Shown here in pieces: positions 1-12,000 of a stretch of DNA of 64,000 nt (its first letter is position 1; every line of letters begins with the position of its first letter). Made by a program: the position numbers and the translations under genes. The notes under the pieces were generated by a model. That model had not been told where the DNA came from and ran no database searches. It saw only the letters and a program-made list of their open reading frames with translations. Source of the stretch: JBCCXL01 sp039191605 (lineage in GTDB: Bacteria; Acidobacteriota; Thermoanaerobaculia; Multivoradales; JAHZIX01); assembly GCA_039191605.1 (NCBI GenBank), contig JBCCXL010000006.1:124001-188000 (forward strand), read 5' to 3'.

Positions 1-3000
1 TCCCCGCTCCCTAGAGTGAGTCGCGGCGCGATGTAACGCACTAACATCTCCAGCAGCGCCGGGACCGTATTCCACAGCGTCACTCCGCCGGTCTCGATCC
101 AGTGCAGCCAGCGGGCCGGCTCTCGATCGTCCCGCGGCGGCGGCAGCACCACTCGCCCGCCGGCTCCCAGCACCCCGAAGAGGTCATAGACCGAGAGGTC
201 GAAGGTCAGCGCCGACAGCGAGAGCACCGCGTCCTGCGGCCCCACCTGGAAACGCCGGTTGATGTCCAAGCAGGTATTGAGGGCGGCGCCGTGCTCCATC
301 GCCACCCCCTTGGGGCGTCCGGTGGAGCCAGAGGTGAAGATGACGTAGGCGAGATCCGTGTTCTGGGCCCGCGGGCGCCACGCCGGCTCGATCCTCTCTC
401 CATCTTCCCTCTCGACCTCTGCGATCCCGAGCGCGGTATGCACCCCCTCGGCGGCGAGGCCGGCGACCTCCAGGGCCGGGGGCCAGGGCAGCGACTCGCG
501 CCACGCCGGTTGGGTGAGCACCCGGCGCACCCCTCCCGCCTCGAGAATGCCGTTGAGGCGACTGCTGGGCCACTGCGGGTCGGCGGGCAGATAGGCCCCC
601 CCGGCGGCGAGGATGCCGAAGGTCGCCACCACCTGCTCCCACCCTTTCTCCATCACCACCGCCACCAGCTCCCCCGGGGCCACCGGCGGATGATCCGCGG
701 TGGCCTTCAGCAGGCTCTCCGCCACCGCCGCGGCGCGCCATCGCAGCTCGCCGTAGCTCAGCTCGCGATCGCCGGCCACCACCGCGATGCGCTCCGGCTC
801 GCGGCGGGCCCAGCGCAGAAAGCCGTCCTGGAGCAGGCCGGCGTCGATCTCCCCCTGCGTGGCGTTGGCCTGGATCCGCGCCTCCAGCTGCCGCCGCGGC
901 AGCGCGCCGATCAAAGAATCAGACCACGATCGATCCTCCCGCCCCAGGTCCTCCAGGAGCTGGAGATAGAAGTCGAACATCGAGTCCACCATCCCCGCCG
1001 GGAAGGCTTCCTCCACCGCGTCCCAGTTGAGGTGCAGCGCTCCGTCCACCTCCGAAACCTGGTGGTCCAGCAGCACCTGGGGCGTCTGGCTGACGCTGTA
1101 CACCACCTCCCCCGGCAGCTCGGGGGTGGGGCCGCTCTCGTCCACCGCCGCGAGGTCCAGGGTGGAGGTGAAGACGATGGGGGTCGCCGCCCGCATCTGA
1201 TGCCCCCGAGCCTTGCCCATCTCCCGCACCACCTCGACGCCGCTGAAGTAGCGGTGATCCAGATCGCTCCACAGCTGACGCTGACAGCGCCGCACCCGCT
1301 GCTCGAAGCTCTCCCCGGGATGCCGGTGGAGAGCCAGCAGAGTGGTGGTGGTGAAATCTCCCACCAGCTGGTGGACCTCCGGGTGCACCGGCAGGCGGTT
1401 GAAGAGGGTCAAGACCAGGCTGAAGGAAGGGCTGCGGCTCCAGGTGCCCAGCACCTCGCCGAAGGCCGCCAGCAGCAGCCCCGAAGCGGTGACTCCAAAG
1501 GCCCGACCGCGCTGCTGAAGGCGCTGCCAGAGCGGAGTCGGAACGGTGGCGCTACGGCGTCGGAAGCGCTGTTCGCGGAGCGTTGCGGGATCCTTGTGGA
1601 AAGGCAGGTCGGGCCCCGGCGGCAGCTCCGGAATGCGCTCCAGCCAATAGCTCCGGCTGCTCTCGTAGAGGGCTGAGCGGCGCACCGCAGCGACGGCGAG
1701 AACATAATCGCGGAAGGTCAGCTCCAGGGGTTCGAAGCGCACCGCGGAGCCGGATTCATAGAGCTGCAGCAGCTCCTGCAACAGCAGCCGGAAGCTCCAG
1801 GCGTCGGCGATGAGGTAGTCGAAGCTGAGCAGCAGCCGCAGCCCGCCGCCGAGCAGGCGCACCGCCTCGAGCTCGAAGAGGGGCCAGCGGTCCAGGCTGA
1901 GCACCTGATGGGATTTGGCCTCCCGCAGCTGCGCCAGATGCTGCTGCGCCTTTTCGGCGGACGCCGCCGAGAGATCCGTCAGCGCGATGTCGTAGGGCTC
2001 CACCGTGGCCAGCACCCGCTGCTCGCCGTTGGAGCCCACCACCGCCCGCAGCATGTCGTGGCGCTCCACCAGTCGACGCCACGCGGCGGTGAGGCGAGGC
2101 AGATCCAGATGGTCGCTCTCGATCTCCAAATAGCGGTGAGAGGCCACGCCGCCGAGCTCCAGGCCGCCGCTGCGGCCGACCCAGTAGGCCTGCTGGATCT
2201 CGGTGAGGGGGAAGGGCTCGTGGCGCCCTCGGGGATCGGGCTGCGCCGCCGGCAGGGTGGCTGCCTCGACGGTCGCCGCGGCGCTAGCCGCCAGCCCCTC
2301 GACGGTGGGCTCCTCGAAAAGGGCCCGCAGGGAGATGTTCAGGCCCAGCTCCCGCTGCAGGCGCGCCACCAGGCGGGTGGCGAGGAGGGAATGACCGCCC
2401 AGGGAGAAGAAGCTGACGTCCAGCGCCGGATCCGCCACTCCCAATACCTCGCTCCAGATCTCCGCGATGGCCGCCTCGGCGGCGCTGCGGGGGGTGCGGC
2501 GGGAGCCCTTGGCGGCCCGCTGCTGCACCACCCGCTGGCGCAGCGCCGCGGCGTCGATCTTGCCGTTGGGGGTGCGCGGCAATCGCTCCAGCACCTCCAC
2601 CGATTCCGGCACCGCGTAGGCCGGGAGACGAGCCATCAGCTCGCGCCGCAGGGCCTCGGCGGCGGAGCCGTAATCCTCCACATCGGCGGTGACGAAGGCC
2701 GCCAGCGCGGGATCTCCCTGGGCGCCGGTCACCGCCAACACCGCCGCGCCACGCACCTCCGGCCGCCGCTCCAAGACGCCCTCGATGGCCGCCGGCTCCA
2801 CCCGGAACCCGCGGATCGAGAGCTGCCGGTCCCACCGTCCGGCGAAACTCACCGCCCCGTCCAGCTCGTATCGGCCCAGATCTCCGCTGTGGTAGACGCG
2901 ACCCCCGGGGGCCGCCGCCGAGGCGAAGGGATCCGGGCGGAAGCGGGCGGTGGTGGCCGCCGCGGCGGCGCGATACCCGAGACTGAGATACGGGCTGCGA

Positions 3001-6000
3001 ATCACGATCTCCCCCAGCTCACCGGGCGCGGCGAGGCCCGCCGCGCCGAGCACCAGCAGCTGGACGCCCTCGATGCCCCGACCCAGAGGCAGGCAGTGTT
3101 CCGTCGGCGGCAGGGTGTCCGGCACCTCGTAGGCGGCCATCACCTGCGGGGTCTCGGTGGCGCCGTAGACGTTGAAGCAGCGCACCCAGGGGGCTCGGCG
3201 CCGCAGCTGCGCCACCGAGCCGGGGCTCAGCGCCTCACCGCCGAAGAAGGCGTAGCGCAGCGCCGGGAGCTGCACCTCCGACCCCTCCAGCAGCAGGTCG
3301 CCGAGGGAGGGCGTCAGGTGCAGCACGGTAACGCCGTGGCGCTCCATCCAGCGCGCCAGCCAACCCGGTTCCGAGAGGGCGTCCCCCGCCGGCACCGCCA
3401 GCGTGGCGCCGCACCACAGGGGAGTGAAGACATCCCGCAGCAGGGGGTCGTGCCCTAGGCCGGAGAGCAGGGCGAAGCGATCTTCGGCACTGAAGCCGTG
3501 GCCCTCGACGTGCCAGTGGAGGAAGTGTTCCACCGGCTCCAGGGTTCCCATCACCGCCCGCGGCTCGCCGCTGGATCCGGAGGTAAAGGCGATGTAGGCG
3601 AGGGCGCCGGACGGCTCCGGGGCCGCCTCGGGACTGGATGCGGGAATCCTCGCGGCGGCCCCGGAGGCCGCCACCGGAGCTCCGTCTTCGTCTACCGCGA
3701 AGACCTCGGCGGCGGTCAGCGCCCCGAGCTCTCGCAGCTCTTCGCCGCGCCGCCGCGGCCCCTCCCCCGCCAGCGTCACCAGCGCCGTCGCCCCCGCCCG
3801 GCGCAAGCGCTGGGCCAGCACCGGGGCCGGGTAGTCGGCATCGAGGATCAGCCATGCCGAATCGCTGCGCAAAATCCCCAGCAGCACCGCCGGCAGTCCC
3901 CGCTGGCGCTCCGTCAGCACCGCCACTACCTCATGGCTCACGACGGAGCCCCCGCGCTCCGGCCGATGGGCCCGCCGAGGAGCCCGCCACTGAGATCCCA
4001 ATCGATAGGCCACGGCGTCGGCGTGCTGATCCAGCTGGCGATAAGACAACGCCCCGCCATCCTCCAGTACCGCCGGCGCCTCGGGGCGCTCCCGGGCCCA
4101 GCGCCGCACCCGCAGGGACAGCTCGCCGCCGGCTCTGTCGCGGGCCTGGAGGTCGAGCGGGGCCGCCAAGTCCGGCAGGATCTGGCGGGCCTCCGGCGTC
4201 AGCAGGCTCGCCCGCCGCGCCACCGCATCCGGTTCTTCGGCGGCGGCTTCCAGCAGGCATCGCAGCTGCCGGCTCATCTCTAGCACCCGCGGGGCGTCGA
4301 AAAGATCCGCGTTGTACACCCAATCCAGCTGAATCACGCCCTCCAGCTCCCGCAGGTAGAGGGTGAGATCGAATTTCGACGCCAGATCCGGCGCCGGACG
4401 CTCCCGCACTTCCACCCCCGGCAGGGAGAGAGTCTCCACCGGGAAGGTCAGCTGATTGAGGAAGACCTGCAGCAGCGACGTCCGACTGGGATCCCGCTCC
4501 GGCTGCACCGTCTCCAACACCACCTCGAAGGGCAGCCGGCCGTGGCTGTAGGCCTCCGTCGCCCGCTGGCGAACCCTCTCCACCAGCTGGCGGAAGGTCG
4601 GCTCGCCGGCGCGGTCCAGGCGCAGCGCTAGGGTGTTGAGGAAGAGCCCCACCAGAGGCTCCAGCCGGCGATCATGGCGCCCCGCCAGGGGAGCGCCCAC
4701 CACCACGTCATCGCGGCCGGCGAGGCGCCCCAGGAGTTCCTGGAAGGCCGCCAGCACCACCATGAAGCGGGTGGCGCCGACGAGACCGCCGAGGGCGTCG
4801 ACGGAATCCGTGAGGGCCGCGTCCAGCCGCTGCTCGAGGCGCGCCGGCGTGAAGCTCTGGAAGGCCGGGCGGGGGCGGTCGAAGGGCAGGTCCAGGGGCG
4901 TGATGCCGGAACCCAGCCGCGCCCGCCAATACTCCCGATCGACCTCCGCCTCGGCGCTCTGCAGCCAGCGCCGCTGCAGCGCCGCGGCGCCGGCAAACTG
5001 CAGCGGCAGAGGCTCCAGGGTAGCCGCCAGGGCCGCCGGATCCAGCGGCTCAGAATCTTCGGCTCGACCGCCCGCCGCCGGATCCAGCGGCCGTCGGTAT
5101 AGGCTCGCCACCTCCCGCAGCAGCACCCGCAGGGACCAGCCGTCGGCGACGATGTGGTGCACCGTCAGCTGCAGCTCGTGCCGCGCCCCATCGAGGGCGA
5201 TGCACAGCGCCCGCAGCAGGGGCGGGCGACCGAGGTCGAAGCCCAGGGAGGCTTCCCGGCGCTGCAGCCAGGTGGCGGTGGTCAGGCGCTGATGGAGGGA
5301 GAGCCCCGTCAGGTCCACCCGCCGCAGCGGCGCGGGCCTCGCCGGCAGAGCCTGCTGCAGAGGGCCTTCGTCGCCCTGGGAAAAAGCGGTGCGAAGGATC
5401 TCGTGCCGCTGCATCACCGCCGCCAGGGCGGTCTCCAGGGCGCCGATACGCAGCGGGCCCCGCAGCTCCAGCACCAGGGGAATGACGAAGGCGGAGGTGC
5501 CCGGATCCAGCTGCTGGAGAATCCATAGGCGCTCCTGAGCCGGGGACAGAGGCAGCGGCTGACCACCGTCCACCTCGACCGCCGGCAGCTCCGCGGCCGG
5601 CTCTGGGGCGTGCTCCGGGGTCTCCGCCTCCAGCAGCCGCGCCTGCTCCTCCAGGGTGGTGGCCTGAAAGAGTTCCTGCAGGGGCACCTCGATACCGAAG
5701 CTGTCCCGCAGCCTCGCCGCCAGCTGCATCACCAGCAGGGAATGCCCGCCGAGGGCGAAGAAGTCGTCCCCGGACCCCACCGACGACGCCGACTGCAGCA
5801 GCTCGCTCCAGATCGTCGAGAGGCGCTCCTCGGTTTGCCCGCGGGGCCCCCGCCGCGGGGCTTCCGCCGGCCGCCCCGAAAGGCCTGGAGAGGAGCTTGC
5901 CGACGCCGCCCCCGGCGGCGGCAGAGCGCGGCGCTGGATCTTTCCGGTGGGGGTACGGGGCAGCTCCCCGAGGCGGGTCCACACCCGGGGCACCATGTGC

Positions 6001-9000
6001 TCCGGCAGATGCGCCGCCAGGGCCCGCTGTAGCTCCCGGGGCTGCACCTCCTGGGGCTGTGTCTCCTGAGGCTGCTCCTCACCGCCCTCGGCGAGGACGT
6101 AATAGGCCGCCAGACGGGCGGCGGAGCCCTCGCCCACCACCACCACGGCGCTCTCCGCCACCGCATCCAGCCCCTGGAGGACGGCCTCGATCTCCCCCAG
6201 CTCCACTCGGAATCCCCGCAGCTTGACCTGCTGGTCCCGGCGGCCGAGGAAATGCAGTCCTCCGCCGCCGATCCAGCGCACCCGGTCCCCGGTGCGGTAA
6301 AGGCGGGCGCCGGGGCGCGAAGAGAAGGGATCCGGCACGAAGGAGGCCGCCGTCAAGGCGGGGCGGCGGTAGTAGCCCCGGGCCAGGCCGCGGCCGCCGA
6401 GAGAGAGCTCTCCCACCGCCCCCGGCGGGACCCGGTGACCGTCCTGATCCAGCACCTCCGCGCGGGTGCCGTCGATGGGCAGGCCGATGCTGGGCTCGCC
6501 GCCGAAGCCGCCGAGATCCCCCTCGCGGGGCATCACCGCGAGGGTGGAATAGGTGGTGTCTTCGGAGGGGCCATAGAGGTTCAGCACCCTCTGCACCGAG
6601 GTATCGCGATAGATCGCGCGCACCAGATCACCCCGCAGCGCTTCACCGGCGAGACATACGGTGTGCACCGAATCGGGCACGGCTCCGAGCCGCACCAGCT
6701 CCGCCATCGCCGAAGGTACGGTGTTGATCAGCGTCACCGCTGCCGGCGGTGGCGACTGCGCCAGGCTCACCGCGTCCTCCACCAGCACCACCGTCGCCCC
6801 CCGGGCGAGGGTGACGAAGATCTCGAACACCGAAAGATCGAAGCACACCGAGGTCGACGCCAGCACCGCGGCGGCCTCTTCGCCGTGGAAGGTCGCCTGG
6901 GACCACGCCGCCAGCTCCAGGGCTCCGCCGTGGGTCAGCGCGACTCCCTTCGGTCGGCCGGTGGATCCGGAGGTGTAGATGACGTACGCCAGCTGCCGCG
7001 GGTCTACCACCTCGAGCCGAGGAGCTTCCGCCGGAGCGGCGTCGATGCCGGCTGCGCTGGTGAAGCCCTCGATCTCCATCGTCGGCACCGAATCGAGCTC
7101 CAGAACGCCACCGCCCGCCTCCACCAGCGCCAGCACCGGGGCGCAACCCTCCACGATCATGGCGTTGCGCCGCGCCGGATGAGCCGGGTCCAGAGGCACG
7201 TAGGCGGCCCCGCGGGAGAGCACGGCGAGCAGCGCCGCGAGCAGCTGCGGGCGCCGCTCCAGAGCCACCGCCACCAGATCCCCGGGGCCGACGCCGCGCT
7301 GCGCCAGCAGCTCGCCGATGGCCAGTGCCCAGGACGCCAGCTCGCCATAGCTGTAGCGCTGCTGCGCCGTCACCAGCGCCGCCGCCTGCGGCTGCCGGCG
7401 GCTGTGGTGGAAGAAGAATCCGTGGAGCCCCGGTCCCGGCTGGTCGGCATCCAGGCGCACCGCGGCGGATTCGGCGATCGACTGCAGCTGGCGCTGCTCC
7501 GAATCCGAGAGCCACGAGAGGTCCTGAAGCGGGCGCTGGGGGAATTCCAGAGCGCGATCCAGAGCCCGGCCCCACCACTCCACCCAGCGCTCGATGGTGA
7601 CGGTATCGAAGAGGTCCGTGGCGAATTCCACCAGACCGTCGCCGTCGCCTCCCCGGCGAGGGGTGAGAAAGATCGTCCAATCGAATTTAGCCGTCGCCGT
7701 CACCAGCTCCCGCAGCTCGCTGGAGAGGCCCGCGAAGGAAGGCGACGGTACCTCCTGGCGCAGCGCCACCATCGCCTGGAAGAGGGGCGTGCGGCTGAGA
7801 TCCCGCTCCGGCCTCAGGGCCTCCACCAGCACCGCCAGGGGGAGGTCCTGATCGGCGAAGGCCCGACGGCTGGAGGCGCGGCCGCGCCGCGCCAAATCAT
7901 CGAAACTCAGGGCGCGACGCCCCGGACTCCCGGAGCCCGATTCGGCGGTCGCCGGGCCCAGATCCAGCGGGATCACCACCGTGTTGGCGAAGAATCCCAC
8001 CAGGTGCTCGACCTCGGAGCGCTGGCGATTCGCCACCGGACTGCCGATCTGCACCCGTCGCTGACCGGCCAGGCGCCCCAGGAACCAGCCCGTCGCCGCG
8101 GCGTACACCATGAAGGGGGTCATGCCGCTGCGGCGGGCGTAGCTCTCCACCGCTTCTGAACGCCCCGCCGGCAGTCGGAAGGCCAGATGCTCCCCGGCGG
8201 TGGAGCGCAGCGCCGGTCGCGGCCGATCCGTCGGCAGCTCCAGGGCCGACGCCCCCTCCAGGCGCTGCCGCCACCCCTCGATTCGCCGCTCCAAAGCCCG
8301 CGGGTCCAGGCGGCGACACTGCCAGCGGGCGTAGTCGCCGTAGCTCACCGGCAGCGGCGGCAGCCCCTGCACCTCGACCTTCCGAGAAGCGCCGGCACAG
8401 CAGGCGCCGTAGATCCAGGCCAGCTCCCGCAGCAGCACGGCCACCGAAGCGCCGTCCGCCAGGATGTGGTGAACGCAGGCCAGCAGGCGGTGGGCGCCGG
8501 GCTCGGTGCGCACCAGCAGCAGGCGATGGAGAGGGCCACCGGCGAGTCGGAAGGGGCCCATCGCCACCCGCCGCGCGAGCTCGTCGGCGAGCTCCCGCCG
8601 CCGCCCGGGGGCCAGGGCGCCGAGGTCCACCAACGGCAGCTGCGCCGCTCCCCGGGGATCGCCGTCCATCGCCTGCAGAGGCACGCCGCCGCGCTCCTCG
8701 AAGCGGGTGAGAAAGACCTGCTGGCGAACCACCAGCAGCCGCAGCGCCCGGTGCAGCGCCGCCACCTGCAGCGGCCCTTCGAGGCGCAGCTCCAGCGGCA
8801 GGTTGTAGACCGCCGAAGGCTCTCCCAGGCGCTCCAGGAACCACAATCTCTCCTGCTCGAAGGAGAGCGGTGCCGGGCCGTCCTGCGGGCTTCGACGCAG
8901 CGCCTCGCCGGCTTCCGCTGCCCCCAGCTGGGTCAGGATGAGGGCCAGAGCCCGCACCGTCGGCTGCTCGAAGAGGGCCCGGACCGGCAGCTCCACCCCG

Positions 9001-12000
9001 GTGATCTGCCGCAGATCGTTGACGGCGCGGAATGCCAACAGGGAATGCCCGCCGAGGGCGAAGAAATCATCGTCCCGGCCGATCTCGGAGATCTCCAGCA
9101 GGCGCTGGAAAAGCCCCGCCACCAGGCGCTCCTCATCGCCCTCCGGGGGCTGCCGGGAAGCCCCCGCCTCGCCTCCTTCGAGCTGCCGGAGGACGGCCCT
9201 GCGATCCACCTTGCCGTTGGGCAGGCGGGGCAAACGCTGTGCCTCGAAGATGACCGCCGGCACCATATGCGCCGGCAGCCGTCGGCCGAGATCTTCGGCG
9301 ACGACGGCGGAGAGCACGCCGGCGCCCTCGCCAGTCCCGGCGCCCTCGCCAGCCCCAGCGGCGAGCGTCACCAGCGCCCCGAGGCGACGGGCCGCCCCCT
9401 GCCCCACCACCGCCACCGCCGCGTCCGCGAGGAGCGGCAGCGCGCGCAGCGCCGACTCCACCTCGCCGATCTCGATTCGGAATCCCCGCACCTTGACCTG
9501 CTGATCCAGGCGCCCCAGGAAGCTCAGCCTGCCGTCGCGGCGCCAGCGCACCCGATCCCCGGTCCGGTAGAGGCGCCCGCCGGGCCCGGCGCTCCAGGGA
9601 TCCGGCACGAAGCGCTCGGCGGTGAGAGCCGGACGCTGGCGATAGCCCCGAGCCAGCTGTACCCCGCCGAGGCGGAGCTCGCCGGGTACCCCCACGGGCT
9701 GCGGGGCGCCGCCGCCGTCGGTCACCACGGCGAAACTTCCCGGCAGGGGTCGACCGATGCTCGGCGCGGCCTCTCCGCCCCGGGACACCAGCGCCGCGGT
9801 GGAATAGGTGGTGTCCTCGGAAGGGCCGTAGAGATTCCACACCCGACCGACGCCGGATTCGTAGAGACGCCGCACCAGCTCCCGCGGCAGCGCCTCACCG
9901 GCCAGATTGACGGTGAGCAGAGAAGTCGGCAGAGCGCCGCCCCGCAGCAGCTCGGTGATCGCCGACGGCACAGTGTTGATCAGCGTCACTCGCTCCGCCT
10001 CCCGCGGCGGCAGATCGACGAAGGCCAGGGCATCGTCCACCAGGATTACTCCCCCGCCGTGGGCCAACGGGGCGAAGAGCTCGAAGATCGAAAGATCGAA
10101 GCACACCGAGGTCGCCGCCAACACCCCCGCCAGCTCCCGCGGGGAATAGCTTTGCCCGGCCCAGCGCACCAGCTCCGCGGCGGCGCGGTGAGTCAGCTCC
10201 ACCCCCTTCGGACGGCCGGTAGAGCCGGAGGTGTAGATCACGTAGGCCAGCTGCTGCGGCCGCACCCGAGGCAGCTGCGCCGCCACTGGCTCCGGGCCGT
10301 AGAGCAGATCCGCCACCGCAAGATCCGCGGGTGCCCCGGCGCCGGGGCCCGTCGACCCGGCGTCGGTGAGGCACCAGCGGGCTGCCGAATCTTCCATCAT
10401 CAGCGCCTGCCGCGCCGGAGGATAGGCGGGATCGATGGGCACATAGGCGGCGCCGGCCCGCAGCACCCCCAGCAGCGTCGGCAGCAGGTCGAGGCTGCGC
10501 TCCATGCGCACCGCCACCACCTCCTCAGCGCCGATGCCGAGCTCCAGCAGGCGCAGCGCCAGCCGCCGAGAGCGGGATTCGAGCTCGCCGTAGCTCAGCG
10601 CCTCGCCGCCACACCACGACGCCGGCTGCGAAGCGCGGCCCAGCGCCTGCGCCATCACCGCCTGGTGGAGGGTGGCCCCCGGCGGCGACGGGAGGTCCCC
10701 GGCGCCCCATTCGGCAAGCAGCTGATGACGCTCCCCCGGGCTGAGCCAAGGCAGAGCGCCGAGGGGCTGGTGGGGCGCCGCGAGGGTCGACTCCAACCAG
10801 TCCCCGAGGTGCTCCAAATGACGCCGCCCGGTCTCCTCGTCGAAGCGATCGAGGTCCAGCTCCAGGGCGACCTCGAAGTCATCCCCACGGCCCCGAAAGG
10901 CCAGCAGCCAGTGGTATTTCGCCATGCCGGTATCCAGGGGACGAAGAGCGCAGCGCGCCCCCGGCAGCTCCAGGGTCGGCGTCGCCTCGTCGTACACCAC
11001 CATCACCTGCGCCAGCGGCGCGTGGCCGAGGCTGCGCTGGGGGTTGAGTTCCCGCACCAGATGAGCGAAGGGCAGCTCCTGTCGCGCCGTGGCCTGCGCC
11101 ACCTCACCGTGGGCCTGCCGCACCAGTTCGGCGAAGGTGCCCGCCACGGGCTGGCGAAGGCGCAGCAGCAGGGTGTTGACAAAGCAGCCCACCAGGGGCT
11201 CCAGCGTCTGGTACCGGCGCCCCGCCACGGGGGTCGCCAACAGCAGATCCGCGCTTCCCGTCAGGCGCCCTAGCAGCGCACCCCAGGCCGCCACCAGCAG
11301 CGAGAAGGTGCTGCATCGAAGCTCCCGGGCGAGGGCCTCTACGGCGCTATGAACCCCGCCGCCGAGGCGCCGCCTCACCTGCATTCCGCGACCCGAAGAG
11401 CCGCTTCCCGGAGTTCGATCCACCGCCAGCTCGAGAGTCTCCGGCGCGCCGTCCAGGGCATTCCGCCAGCCCTCCAGCTGATCTCCCCAGGCCCCCGATT
11501 CCAGCTGACCCATCTGCCAGGCGGCGAAGTCGACATAGTGCAGCGGCAGCGGCGGCAGCACGCCCTCGAAGACCGCGGGATCGCCCGCACCGGAAGCGAC
11601 CCCGTCCTGAGAGCTGCCCTCGAGAGCGGCGCCGTAGAGCGCCCCCAGCTCCCGCAGCAGGATCCCCGCCGACCAGCCGTCTCCCAGGATATGGTGCAGC
11701 ACCAACACCAGCACGTGGCTCCCGTCGACCACCGGGATCACGCAGCAGCGCAGCAGCGGGCCGGTGGCGAGATCGAAGGGTCGACGACTCTCTTCGGTGG
11801 CCCGCTGCAGACCGGCGGTGAGATCCGGCGCGGCGCCTTGACCCCAGGCCGGCGCCGACGGGAAGCAGCCCTCCGGTCGCTGCCGAGGCTTGCCATCCCG
11901 CACCTCAAAGGTGGTACGAAGTATTTCGTGGCGGCGCTGGATCTCTATCCAGGCGGCGCTCAACGCCCGGCGATCCAGAACCCCCTGAATCTCGAAGGCC

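Noticed and set aside
8187..11273. Long plus-strand frame of over 1000 codons
   Set aside because: Exactly antisense to NRPS codons in a GC-rich gene, with low-complexity Arg/Gln/His content. Other long plus-strand frames over the NRPS genes are rejected for the same reason.
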